NCBI GenBank assembly: GCA_963971535.1
Contig: OZ020598.1
Coordinates: forward strand, 89,814,021-89,878,020
Direction: 5' to 3'
DNA length: 64,000 nt
From: Notolepis coatsorum
Taxonomy: Eukaryota > Chordata > Actinopteri > Aulopiformes > Paralepididae
Shown here: one piece after another, positions 45,705 to 55,959 of the stretch
Numbering within the stretch: position 1 is the first letter of the stretch
Layout of the letters: every line of letters begins with the position of its first letter
Position numbers and translations under genes: made by a program
Notes under the pieces: model-generated
Database searches by the model: none
Seen by the model: the letters and a program-made list of their open reading frames with translations, nothing else
Told to the model about the DNA's origin: nothing

Positions 45705-46490
45705 GTAAATGTTACAGTGGTGCATTGGGCGCCAGACAGGCTAAAACCTGTCAATAAATTAAATAAGCTAAATTAAAGCTTACTGTTGTTACCGGCTAGC
45801 TCCAGGTAACCTCCACTACAAAAAACAGCATGTGATAAGGTTTGAAATATTGAAATAAGAGGCAGGCAAACAGTATTCAGGCAAATAATATATACTGTAT
45901 TCAAAATAATCAAGTGCAAAACAGATACATAGAATACAAGTGAAAAGGGGTAATGAGTAAAATAAATAAACAGTCCAGATTGGGGATTGGGTGTGTGCTC
46001 AGTGAGTGTGTGTGTGTGTGTGTGTGGGGGGGTAGCAGGCTGGGGTAGGCTGAAGTGGTGGCTGAGGACAGCTTGGAGATTGGTAGGGGGAAGCTGGGAG
46101 AACAGGGACACTGGAGATCTTGAGTGAAGGTGGTCAAGTCCGGGATAGTTGGTGGTTTGAAGAGACGGTTCATGGAAGGGGTTAACTTGCCAGCACTGGT
46201 GTCCTCTCTTTACAGGTGATACTCTCTTTGATCGGCCATGTTGTACATGAGGAGTCTGTCACAGTTTCCTCCAAATCGACTTGTTCTTTGCCTTCTTAAC
46301 TCACATATTCTTCTCAGTATTTCCCTTGCTCTCACTTCACTCCTCTCTCCTGCTCTGCGTCCTTGTGCTGCTCCACTTGCTCTGCTTCACTCTGCTCTGC
46401 TGCCCATGCTGCAATCAACTCAGCTGAGTCCTATAGGGCAATTAGACTGCCTGCCTTAAAGGGGCAGTGCCAATAGGCTACTCTGCTACA
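45705..46490. mobile_element. Unclassified insertion in the Rex1-like LINE
   Basis: It separates the RT N-terminal piece from the endonuclease piece of the minus-strand LINE, which are contiguous in intact relatives. The edges are near AGTGTAAATGTTACAGTGG on the left and CTACTCTGCTACAGTGT on the right; AGTGT at both edges could be a 5-bp duplication. TG...CA-like ends would fit a solo LTR, but no family is recognised. It includes a (TG)n patch at 46005-46025. No coding capacity. Confidence 0.5.
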
Positions 46491-46809
46491 GTGTCCTGCA
46501 GTACATCCAAGTCTGTCCACTCATAGCAGGCTCTCAGGGACTCACTGGCCTCTGGTGTCCATTTCCTACCAAATTGTGATCTGATCTGCCAATTGGTGGG
46601 AGTGCTGTGGCAGTATATGCTTCCCTGGCATTTGCATACAGCAGATCAAGTGTGTTGTTCTCTCTTGTGGGGCAGTTAACATACTGTACAAAGCCAGTTA
46701 GATGGGAGGCAAGGCTGACATGGTTAAATTCACCTGAGATCAGGATGAATGCATCAGGATGCTGAGTCTGAAATCTTGCGACAGTGTCGTGGATGATGTC
46801 ACACGCCAC
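46491..46809 (-). pseudogene. Rex1-like LINE endonuclease fragment
   Basis: The minus-strand frame reads ACDIIHDTVARFQTQHPDAF then ILISGEFNHVSL, which corresponds to the SGDFN endonuclease motif with Glu in place of Asp. It continues YVNCPTRENNTLDLLYANAR and GRSDHNLV, the SDH catalytic motif. A deletion and frame change follow before RWTPEASESLRACYEWTDLD-like sequence. The N-terminal endonuclease motifs are lost. Confidence 0.78.
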
Positions 46810-46811
46810 TG

Positions 46812-47553
46812 CCGGGACGCCTATTCTTTATTCCCAGCGGAAGAGTGCTGCCGAGTGCTTCCGCGTTTTCCCTGATTGGTTGCGACACGCCCCGCGGCAG
46901 CGCGGCAGCCGCAGAGCGGAGCGGCAGAGCTTGCGGCATTATGTAGCCGTAATCCCCGATGTTTTTCATTCGACGCTTAGCTCAACTGGTATGCAGCGGA
47001 GCGGCAGAGCTTGCGGCATTATGTAGCCGTAATCCCCGATGTTTTTCATTTGACGCTTAGCTCAACTGGTATGCCGCCGTGCTGTGGATCCTGCGGTCCG
47101 TTGGTGACAAGTTGGATTCCCTTCAATTTTCTTTTTCTTTTTTTAACGTGCATTCTTTCGCCGGTTAAGTTTAGGCATGTTAACTTTAAGCATTGTTTCG
47201 GAGTTGGTTATGGTTAAGGTTAGGCATTGTTTCGGAGTTGGTTAAGGTTAGAAGGGTTAAGTTAGGAGCTGGTGAGTTTGTCTTAGAGAATGGCAATATT
47301 CTTTCGGAGTTGGTTATGGTTAAGGTTAAGGTTAGGCATTGTTTCGGAGTTGGTTAAGGTTAGAAGGGTTAAGTTTAGGCGCTGTTAAGGAGCTGGTTAA
47401 GGTTAGAGTTTGTCTTCGAGAATGGCAATAGAAAGCCTATTTCCGCACTGCCGTTCTCTCACGCTGCCGCGGTCACATGGGCGTTGCAGCCAATCAGGGA
47501 AAACGCGGAAGCACGCGACGCACTCTTCCGCTGGGAATAATCTACACGCGTCC
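46812..47553. mobile_element. TIR element with GGTTAAGGTTAG-rich interior
   Basis: The left end TTATTCCCAGCGGAAGAGTG (46823) pairs with the right end (reverse complement TTATTCCCAGCGGAAGAGTG, near 47520), with CGCGTTTTCCCTGATTGG further in. The outer bases GGGACGC are also mirrored. Inside are an exact-looking 80-bp tandem duplication (46917-47076, unit with TTGCGGCATTATGTAGCCGT) and repeated GGTTAAGGTTAGGCATTGTT strings. No transposase; superfamily unknown. A partial reverse-oriented relative lies at 50980-51095. Confidence 0.75.
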
Positions 47554-47645
47554 CCACGCTGTCAGGCCGTCACAGGCTCGCTCAGCAGCGCCACCCACCC
47601 AATGGCTGAATTGCCAATGGCTGAATTGGAGTATTGCACTGTGCG

Positions 47646-47776
47646 GGATTGATTGATTGATTGATTGAAAACTTTATTAACAGATTGCAGAATGGGTACA
47701 GTACAGTACAGCTCAATACACACAATTGTTAAGGGGATGCAGACCAGAGAAAGACGTTCGTCTTGTTTACATCAGG
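47646..47776 (-). mobile_element. LINE 3' end, tail family A, minus strand, (AATC)n tail
   Basis: GATTGATTGATTGATTGAAA then ACTTTATTAACAGATTGCAG matches the ends at 41087 and 63880. It ends at ATCAGG, where a GGGGAACATAG repeat starts. Confidence 0.9.
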
Positions 47777-47925
47777 GGAACATAGAACCCTTTTGCGGAT
47801 GGGGGAACATACAACCATAAAAAAAAAAAAAAAAAAAAAAACGGGGAACATAGAACCCGGGGAACATAGAACCCGGGGAACATAGGGATGACCCCTGTGA
47901 GGGTACTCCCGGGGAACATAGTACT
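47777..47925. repeat. 17-bp GGGGAACATAGAACCC repeat with poly(A)
   Basis: Several copies of GGGGAACATAGAACCC, two of them in direct tandem, around a (A)23 run. Similar units occur in reverse orientation at 50935-50962, also next to a GATTGATT tail. Confidence 0.75.
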
Positions 47926-48055
47926 TATTCATGTGCTTTATAACGGAGCATATGGATAACCATTTGACTCCATCCTCCCAGACACCGTCAGAGATTGATT
48001 TTGTACTTGCTTTTAATTTTGCCATAATGAATTAGATCATTACAACTGTTTTCCA
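47926..48055. other. No feature recognised
   Basis: Short anonymous stretch just before the LINE coding sequence; the LINE 5' truncation point lies here. Confidence 0.4.
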
Positions 48056-49960
48056 TTGATCTTCCCCGTTCCCCTGTTCCGCGACACAGATAACATTAAT
48101 GTCTACACGGAGACAGTGCTGGACTTTGTTCGTACTTTGGTGGAAGAAACAATCCCCACTACCACAATTAAAGTTTACCCAAATCAAAAACCCTGGGTAG
48201 ACAAATCCGTCCGTGAAGCTCTGAAAGCGCGCACCAAAGCATACAACGACGGCCTGGTGGCAGGCAACATGAATGACCACAAGGTGGCGCGATACAACGT
48301 AAGGAGGACAGTAATAGAGGCAAAACGGCGCTACAGGGATAAAATTTAACTCCAGTTTGAACAGGCCGACTCCAGAGCTATGTGGCAGGGGCTCAAAACG
48401 ATGACAGACTACAAAGGCACCTCCCTCAAACTGAACAGTGACATCTCCTTAGCAAATGACCTCAATACCTTCTATGCGAGGTTTGATGCTGGTAATAACA
48501 ACACCAGCCCACAAGCCACGGCAATGGGGGGGGGGGGGGGGGGGGGGGTCTGTTGCTGATGGAGACTCAGTGTTCAGGGTAACAGAGCATGAGGTGAGGC
48601 GGACCTTTAAAAAAGTGAATATCAGGAAGGCAGCAGGACCGGACGGCATCCCCGGCCGCGTCCTAAAAGTCTGTGCCGACCAACTGGCCCCGGTATTCAC
48701 TGACATATTTAACCTGTCCTTAGAACAGGCTATCATCCCCACCTGCCTGAAGAAGTCCACTATTATCCCTGTACCCAAAAAATCCAAGCCTGCTTGCCTC
48801 AACGACTACCGCCCTGTAGCTCTCACCTCCATAGCCATGAAGTGCTTTGAGAAGCTAGTAAAGGGCTACATCTGCTCCTCCCTCCCCATTAACATGGACC
48901 CCCTGCAATTTGCATACCGCCCCAACAGGTCCACGGAGGACGCCATAGCCCATGTGCTGCACACAGCAGCATCACACCTGGACAAGAGGAAGGGGAACTA
49001 TGTGAGAATGCTATCGACTACAGCTCGGCATTCAATACCATAGTCCCCTCCAAACTCATAGCCAAGCTCAGGGACCTGGGCTTGAACTATGACCTCTGCC
49101 AGTGGGTCTTGGACTTCCTGACGGGCAGACCCCAGGTGGTGAGAGCAGGCAACTGCACCTCCTCATCCATCACCCTCAACATAGGGGCCCCCCAGGGCTG
49201 TGTTCTGAGTCCCCTCCTCTACTCCCTGTACACACACGACTGTGTGGCTCAGCGGAGTAGCAACACAATCATCAAATTTGCTGACGACACAGTGGTGGTG
49301 GGCCTGATCTCTGCAAACGACGAGAGGGCCTACCTGGAAGAGGTCAAGGTCCTGGCGGGATGGTGCCAGGAAAACAGCCTCTCCCTAAACGTCAGCAAAA
49401 CAAAGGAGATGATTGTGGACTTCAGGAGGTCGGGGGTCAAGGACTACAGCCCCCTCAGCATCGACGGGGCACCGGTTGAGAGAGTGAACAGCTTTAAGTA
49501 CCTCGGAGCCTACATATCCAAGGACTTGACATGGACCATACACATTGACAGTGTTGTGAAGAAGGCACGACAACGCCTCTACTTCCTCAGGCGCCTAAGG
49601 AAGTTCCAAGTCAGTCAGAAGATCCTTAAGAACTTCTACTCATGTACAATAGAGAGCATCCTGACTGGCAACATCACCTCCTGGTTTGGGAATAGCACTG
49701 CACAAGACCGAAGCAGACTACAAAGAGTGACACGTTCAGCCGAACGCACAATTGGAGGGGGGCTCCCCACCCTCCAGAACATTTACAACAAGCGGTGCAG
49801 GGGCAAGGCTAAGAGAATCATTAAGGACTCCAGTCACCCGAACAACTGCCTCTTTGAACTGCTGCGGTCAGGCAAGCGATACTGGAGTCTCAAGGCGAGC
49901 ACAGAAAGACTCAGAAGAAGCTTCTATCCCCAGGCCATCAGGCTGCTCAACGAACAATGA
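48056..49960 (+). pseudogene. Rex1-like LINE RT, nearly complete but frameshifted
   Basis: Order of motifs: QKPWVDKSVREALKARTKAY; a stop in place of a sense codon near 48348; MWQGLKTMTDYKG; a (G)23 run at 48526-48548; [56 protein letters not shown]; a small deletion near 49010 that shifts the frame at the first catalytic Asp; [49 protein letters not shown] (catalytic); [56 protein letters not shown]; and the end [12 protein letters not shown]. It would have reverse transcribed LINE RNA. The endonuclease is missing by truncation. Confidence 0.85.
48526..48548. repeat. (G)23 homopolymer
   Basis: Uninterrupted G run inside the LINE frame; the RT motifs on either side are in different frames. 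Confidence 0.95.
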
Positions 49961-50510
49961 ACACTACACAACAACCATCAAACGCACATAGCACACACAT
50001 CCACACGCACACACTCACTTTAAACAAACACACTGTAGCACCCACTCCCCACACTTTATAGCACACACTCACTTTAAACAAACACACTGTAGCACCCACT
50101 CCCCACACTTTATATTTATTGATAAAGGATTGCACTACAACTCGTACACCTTACTGTAAATTGTACCTAAATTGTACCTCATCCCATTTCTGCTTTGCAC
50201 TATATAGTATTGTATATTAGTACACTGCATAGTATTGTATATTATATGGTAACTCAGTTACGTCTATTCTGCATCGAACATTGTACATATGTCTATACTG
50301 AACACTGTGACCTCATTTTCTACTTCTAATTTACATGCTATACTATGTTATTTGATACTTATCTTTTCTAGCACAGTCTCTGGAGCGTAACAGTAAGAAG
50401 CATTTTGTATAAAAGTATTCTGTACTTCTGTATGACAACTATTAAAGAAACTTGAAACTTGAAACTTGAAACTCAACCCAAAACCAAGAGGTGAATTATA
50501 CCACAACAGT

Positions 50511-50580
50511 CTGCATCCCATTAACAATTGTTTGTATTGAGCCGTATTGTATTGTACCCATTCTGCAATCTGTTAAATAA
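50511..50580 (+). mobile_element. LINE 3' end, tail family A, without microsatellite tail
   Basis: GTCTGCATCCCATTAACAAT then TTGTACCCATTCTGCAATCT and GTTAAATAACG. The AAAGTTTTC and tail are missing, so the terminus is lost. Confidence 0.75.
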
Positions 50581-50934
50581 CGTTAATGTTACTACGTTAA
50601 TGTACGATAGCTATTCCGCCCTCAGTGTGTGTCTGTACACAAATCAACGGGTAGTGAACAAGAGTAAAGGAGATGCAGAAGCTGGAGCAAAGTTGATTGG
50701 CTTTACTGTTGTCTGTTCTCCATTACAAATTTGTAAAACTGAAATACACAAAAAAGAATATGTATCACACAATTGTTGTCAATGACATTGCATTACAGTA
50801 TACAATACAAGTACAATATGTACAAAGTTCACTCAACTAAAATATGAAACCGAAAGTCCTTTGAGCTGACTGAGATTAGCATAACATTAGCAATACAGGT
50901 AGGCTAACCAGGAGCTAACACAAATAGGGAGCAT
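50581..50934. other. No gene recognised
   Basis: Anonymous A/T-rich sequence. Confidence 0.4.
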
Positions 50935-51095
50935 GCCTATGTTCCCCGGGTCCTATGTTCCCCGATTGATTGATTGAACATTTTAGACCACCAGCCCTGA
51001 TTCCAAACTCTAACCTTAACCAACTTCGAAACAGGGCCTAAGCTTAACCAGTTCGAAACAAGGCGGACATTAACACTTTGGCGACCGCTGGGATG
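50935..51095 (-). mobile_element. Partial relative of the TIR element at 46.8 kb, with CATAG repeat
   Basis: It starts with CTATGTTCCCCGGGTCCTAT (reverse of the 17-bp repeat) and GATTGATTGATTGA. At 51009-51060 the reverse complement contains TTCGAAGTTGGTTAAGGTTA, matching the GGTTAAGGTTAG interior at 47.2-47.4 kb. Degraded; limits approximate. Confidence 0.45.
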
Positions 51096-51164
51096 CGTCT
51101 AATATAGTGCTTGAGGACCAGGGTTTGTCAACAGACCGGTGTCTTTTTGTACAGCTATATCTAT

Positions 51165-51358
51165 ACTTTTTTTTTTTTATTTATCTTTTTTTTTCCCTCC
51201 ATTTTCCTCCGATTTTCTCCCATCCCAATGTTAGTCGTATGCCAATTCCCAATCCCCTTCCTGGTCGCTGCGCACTTACCCCCCACAGTCAGATCATCTG
51301 GGAGAGTGGAGGCTATCACGTGCTTCCTCCGACACACGTCCAGCCAATCAACCGCTTC
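51165..51358 (-). mobile_element. Truncated copy of the 2.2-kb SINE
   Basis: CCCTCCATTTTCCTCCGATT, TCTCCCATCCCAATGTTAGT and ACGTGCTTCCTCCGACACAC match 2267-2410 closely. The tRNA-like head is absent, and the T-rich run at 51168-51195 is its A tail on the minus strand. Confidence 0.88.
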
Positions 51359-51872
51359 AGCGGCATCACTTATGAAAAGTTATTATACTCACCATTGTAG
51401 CAGCTGAGCGAATTTCAGGTCTCCTCAATGAATTAATCCGAGAGAGGCATCCGAATTTCAATCAATCAAACAATGCTGTTTGTTTAGACATAACTCACAT
51501 AACGTTAGCTAGCTATCTCCGGGGTTCCCTCAAATTGTTGTTTTGATTCGAACGTGGCCGCGAAGCGTGTGTATATTTTCCCCAACGCAGTTTCACCGAG
51601 GCGATGACGTCGTCACGTTCAGCTTTTAATGTTATTTGATTGGTCAATCGGTGGAAACGCTAGACTACCGGACTGTCAAACGGCCCGTGTTAATGTGTGG
51701 GAACCCCTTTATTAAGCTCGAATCTTATTGGCTAATAATTGGTTCTGGACTCCACACCATGAATCACATGGTGGATGCTTGAAAAAGACACCTCCCCCCT
51801 CCTACTCCCCTCTGCTCTATATTCTGGCTGAGCACAGTGACTGCCAGCCTGCCTCAGTGAGTCTGACAGTGT
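51359..51872. other. No gene recognised
   Basis: Anonymous sequence with no repeat class recognised. Confidence 0.4.
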
Positions 51873-52009
51873 TAGGGTGCTTTCTCACTCACCATTCGGG
51901 CCTGTTCCAGTTCGTTCCGTCCTCATTCCGTCCTTGGGCGCGAACTTCCCCCCTCCCTCTCCCCCCTCTAGTTTGCGTACACACTCAGTCTTGGTGCGCT
52001 CTGGGTTTT

Positions 52010-52330
52010 GTTTACGGTTTGCGTTTTGAGCGTGTAAGCTTGCCGTAGGCGATGATGTCACGCTCGAAAATGTAAACACAGGAAGAGTGTTAACACGGCG
52101 GTGGAGACTGGATGCTGATATAAAAGAAACAAATAACCAATAAATATGAAGTTGAACCTCTGTTGTCAAGCCTTGTCAATATAACCCACCCCCCTTTTCT
52201 CACAAATGGAACTGGTGTTGTGCAGTCCGCTTGAGCGTTTTCCAAGGGTTACGCTAGTTAGCTTAGCCTATTACTAGTCTATCTAGTCTACTAGACCTAT
52301 CTACTAGTTAGCAGCTAACATTAGCCCATC
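52010..52330. repeat. Dispersed segment shared with 20725-21060
   Basis: Collinear with the 20.7-kb copy: GTAAGCTTGCCGTAGGCGAT, AACCAATAAATATGAAGTT, GTCAATATAACCCACCCCC, TGGAACTGGTGTTGTG and CTAGTTAGCTTAGC. Part of it is repeated again at 52355-52470 (GGAACTGGTGTCGTGGATTC). Confidence 0.75.
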
Positions 52331-52899
52331 ACTCGCGGCAATTATATTGCATGTCAGTTGATGGAACTGGTGTCGTGGATTCCGCTTTGAGCGTTTCCCA
52401 GGGTTAAGGCTAAGCTTACGCTAACACTAGTTAGCTTAGCCTGTTCAGCAGCTGTTCAGCAGCTAACATTAGCCCATCGCTCGCATGTCATTGATCTACC
52501 GGTCGACCACGGCCGACTGGTTTGGCACCACTGGTCTAATAGAAATAAATGCATTCGAACAAGAAACCAATGTATAGACATAGCAATGGCAAACAAAATT
52601 GCCAGGCCTAATGTGAGCCAGGGAAGTGTTGTGCTTTGTAATGTGGCTTCATGTTTTCATCCACTGAGCTGTGAGGCTCCACATGCTTGTTTGGTTGAGG
52701 TCTGAACTTGCAAATTGCCCATAAATATCATTTTTGTGGGTATTGTCCAGTTGTTGCTGTGTGTTTTTATCTGCCCAAAATTCAAGCAAGCATGAAAGCA
52801 TTACAGTAACGACGTTGTGTGTCACGCCCCCCGCTCCCACTAGCACGCACCCGAGACCACCTATTTCAGCGGTCCGGGTTTGGAGCGAGTCAGCGTCCC

Positions 52900-52918
52900 G
52901 GGGGGGGGGGGGGGGGGG
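52900..52918. repeat. (G)19 homopolymer
   Basis: Uninterrupted G run within the TIR element. Confidence 0.95.
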
Positions 52919-53013
52919 AGCGTTCTCAGTAGAATGAATGAATGAATGACACACCCTTTTCTGGTGCGATCCGGCGCTGATTCAACCCTGAATGGTGAGT
53001 GAGAAAGGGCCCC

Positions 53014-53654
53014 TAGAGAGAGTGAGAAGGAGAAGAGGGAAAAATTCAAAAAAATTCATTATAACACAGAGATGAAAAATTATGATTTTTTATTATTATT
53101 GTAAACTATATATATATAAAAAATTTATTTTAATTTTAATTTTTTATTTAAATTAAAAATTTCAAGATTTTTTTTTTACTGTTTATATTTTAATGGGGAA
53201 GCCAGGCTTCCCTTGGCTTCCAGGAGGATTCGCCACTGTAGCCCTAGCCATATTTTCAGAATATTCGCCTAGAAATACAGAGTAACTACGGTGAAACCTG
53301 GGAGAGGAGGAAGGAGAGAAAGTAAGTGGAAGAGGAGAGAGAGAGAAGAGGAAGCGATTGCTGTGTGTGTAACCAATGCTGTTCATGACTATTTTTGGAG
53401 TTCCCCAGAGATCCCTGCTGTGTGCCCGACCCTCCGACTGACCCCGCTTTGTAACCGACCCCCGCTTGCCCGACGTCTCTTTTCCCGGATCAGCCCCTGA
53501 ACATATGAGAATATATCCCTGTGTACCGACCCCCACTATCGGACAACGACGATTACGGACTGGCTGATACTAACACTTACCCCCCCCATCCCCAAACAGC
53601 ATTAAAACTACTGTTAAACTTGGTTCTACTTTGTGTTGTCTTGTGTGCATTTTA
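53014..53654. other. No gene recognised
   Basis: A/T-rich at 53040-53190, then anonymous sequence with repeated CCGACC strings. Nothing supports a gene. Confidence 0.4.
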
Positions 53655-55075
53655 TTCATTCATATATGGAGAAGGTAGTTGCGAAGCAGCTCCAAGCACA
53701 CCTCAGAGACAACAACATCTTCGAGAAGTTCCAGTCTGGGTTCCGCTCCGCGCACAGTACAGAGACAGCCCTGGTCAGGGTAACCAACGACCTACTGATG
53801 GCGGCGGATGCTGGAACCCCATCCATTCTGGTCCTTCTCGACCTATCGGCAGCCTTCGACACGGTGGATCATCCCATCCTACTGGACTGTCTCCACTCCA
53901 ATGTCGGACTCCGCGACCTAGCCCTTGGCTTATTCCAGTCCCTCTTGGCTGGTCGGACTGAGTGTGTCTCCCTTGGAGGCGCAACATCCTCCAACCACCC
54001 TGTCACCTGCGGTGTCCCCCAGGGATCCGTCCTCGGCCCCCTGCTGTTCACCCTGTACATGCTCCCCCTCGGCCGCATCATCGGCCGGCACGGTGTGTCG
54101 TTCCACTGCTACGCTGACGACACCCAGCTATATATCCGGATCACACCATCATCACCTTCATCACCCCCCACACTGACCGCTTGCCTGGAGGAGACTAAGG
54201 CGTGGATGAACCACAGGTTTCTCCAGGTTAACAGTTCCAAAACACAAGCCATGCTGATCGGTACCCCACACCAGGTCCGGTCAACCACCATCACCACCAT
54301 CTCCTTCTCCGGTCAGGACATTCCCCTCTCCACCCTTGTCACCAACTTGGGCGTGAAAATGGACCCCCACCTCACATATGAAACACACATCAAACACCTC
54401 TGCAAGACCTCTTTCTTTCACCTCCGAAACATCACTAAACTCTGCCCCTCACTCACCCTGGCAGATTCCGAGAAACTCGTCCACGCTTTTGTTTCCTCCA
54501 GGCTGGACTATTGCAATGCACTCCTCATCGGGATCCCTAGTAAAAGCATTAAAAAACTGCAAACCATCCCGAATGTCGCTGCTAGGATCCTGATGAGGGT
54601 GCGCAAATATGACGAATGAATGAATGAATGAAAACTTTATTTAACAGATTTCAGAATGGGTACAATACAGTACGGCTCAATACACACAATTGTTAAGGGG
54701 ATGCAGACCTGAGAAAGACGTTTGTCTTGTTTCCATCATCACCCCCACCCTCAGATCCCTTCACTGGCTCCCCGTGGAACACAGGATTGAGTAGAAGGTG
54801 TCCCTCCTCACTCACCAGTGAGTACACGGTGGTGCCCCTGCCTATCTCAAGGAACTCCTCACCCCCCAGTCCTCCTCACGTTCCCTCCGCTCCGGCACAG
54901 CCTACCTCCTCAAAGCCCCCAGGACTAAGCTGCACACCATGGGCGATCGCGCCTTCTGCTCTGCCGCACCCAGACTTTGGAATGCTCTCCCCATCCACCT
55001 GAGAGCACCACAGTCCGTCGATGCTTTTAAAAGGGGCCTAAAAACATTTCTTTTTAACAAGGCTTTTGCCTGAAT
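53655..55075 (+). pseudogene. L2 LINE RT, C-terminal two thirds
   Basis: Motifs in order: FQSGFRSAHSTETALVRVTN, LLDLSAAFDTVDHPILL (first catalytic Asp), GVPQGSVLGPLLFTLYMLPL, FHCYADDTQLYI (catalytic pair), VNSSKTQAMLIGTP, NLGVKMDPHLTYETHIKHLC, FVSSRLDYCNALLIG and QTIPNVAARILMRVRKYD. The insertion follows; the frame continues beyond it with ITPTLRSLHWLPVEHRI, a TAG in place of a sense codon at 54789, and ends near FKRGLKTFLFNKAFA. Apart from the insertion, the TAG and 5' loss it is well preserved. Confidence 0.88.
54614..54737 (-). mobile_element. LINE 3' end, tail family A, inserted in the L2 LINE, (ATTC)n tail
   Basis: GAATGAATGAATGAATGAAA then ACTTTATTTAACAGATTTCA matches the ends at 47646 and 63880. 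It interrupts the L2 RT frame between KYD and ITPTL. No clear target duplication. Confidence 0.9.
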
Positions 55076-55278
55076 TTTCTTTTACTTTTATTTTTACTTC
55101 TATTAATTGTATTATTATTTTTATTTTATTTTACTCTTAGGTTCTTCCATTTCACTGGTTGTTAGTCTTTTTAATTGTTTTTATTCATTTTAAATTGTTT
55201 TATTCATTTAACTTTTGTCTATATCTCCTGTAGCACTCTGAGATTCTCACGAATATAAAGTGCGGTACAAATTGAATC

Positions 55279-55437
<159 letters not shown>

Positions 55438-55959
55438 CTGGTGACAGCTCATGACACCCCTGAGTCTGTCACAATAATGCACTCGTAATGGAATGTTTTT
55501 TGTCTGTATTTCTAATTACTTTGCTTTTCAACGTGTTTTAACCAAACAGACACTGATACATTGATATATCAATAGTTTATGCATCCAATGAAACTCGATT
55601 AAAAAAAGCTGAAAGGATTAGCCTACTCAAAAACTCTCTCTCTCTGCCTCTGCCTCTCTCTCTCCCTCTCTCTGAGACAGTGGCTCAGTAGAGCGGTCGT
55701 CTGGTAATCTGAAGATTCCACGTCCTGTTGAGGTGTACAAAGTTTACAAACACACCGGTGTGAATAGAGAACCTAAAGAACGGGCCCTATTAAACATTGT
55801 CTGGCACGATGTGGACTATAGTACAGGCCATCATTTCACTGACCGCTTTAGTGTTGAGAAGCGTTGTTGCTGCATCCTCTCACCAGGCTCCAATACAATC
55901 CAACGGGGCGAGTGTTTCAGCCTCCAAAAGCCACCACACGTAGTACCATATCAAACATT
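55438..55959. other. No gene; tRNA-like SINE remnant near 55680-55735
   Basis: GTGGCTCAGTAGAGCGGTCG then TCTGGTAATCTGAAGATTCC resembles the head of tRNA-derived fish SINEs (A box TGGCTCAGTAGAGCGG). The B box is degenerate, so it is not a functional tRNA gene. The rest is anonymous. Confidence 0.45.

Larger units (their letters stand above)
35941..46809 (-). mobile_element. Rex1/Babar-like LINE, minus strand, interrupted
   Basis: The 3' tail is (ATCT)n, seen as AGATAGATAGATACTTTATT at 35943, preceded on the minus strand by AATTTCCCCAAGGGGATTAA, a very common fish LINE end. Coding pieces follow on the minus strand: RT C-terminal half (36282-37007), RT N-terminal half (44577-45680) and an endonuclease piece (46491-46809). 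Between the RT halves lies an inserted L1-like LINE; between RT and endonuclease lies a ~0.8-kb insertion; the 5' end is lost at the TIR element at 46812. The copy is inactive: besides the insertions it lacks about 70 codons after RVPVL near 44880 and shifts frame more than once. The assignment to Rex1/Babar is from memory of typical sequences. Confidence 0.8.
48056..50472 (+). mobile_element. Rex1/Babar-like LINE, 5'-truncated, (CTTGAAA)n tail
   Basis: A coding part lacking the endonuclease (48056-49960) is followed by a ~500-bp 3' UTR and the tail CTTGAAACTTGAAACTTGAA. The 3' UTR contains a 56-bp tandem duplication around 49999-50110 (CACTCACTTTAAACAAACAC). The 3' end matches the minus-strand tail at 35748-35935. 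The RT is clearly related to the one at 36282-45680. Confidence 0.85.
51873..53013. mobile_element. Inverted-repeat element with CTTTCTCACTCACCATTC ends
   Basis: The left end AGGGTGCTTTCTCACTCACC and the right end (reverse complement AGGGGCCCTTTCTCACTCAC) are inverted repeats of about 25 bp. The interior holds the segment shared with 20725-21060, a hAT-like right end near 52490-52540 (GGTTTGGCACCACTGG) and a (G)19 run. No transposase and no clear target duplication. Confidence 0.6.

Noticed and set aside
47200-47420. Interstitial telomere repeat
   Set aside because: GGTTAAGGTTAG strings are separated by GCATTGTTTCGGAGTT units and do not form (TTAGGG)n; they belong to the TIR element.
53521-53961. 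A second frame over the start of the L2 RT
   Set aside because: It is out of frame with the RT motifs and has no domain.
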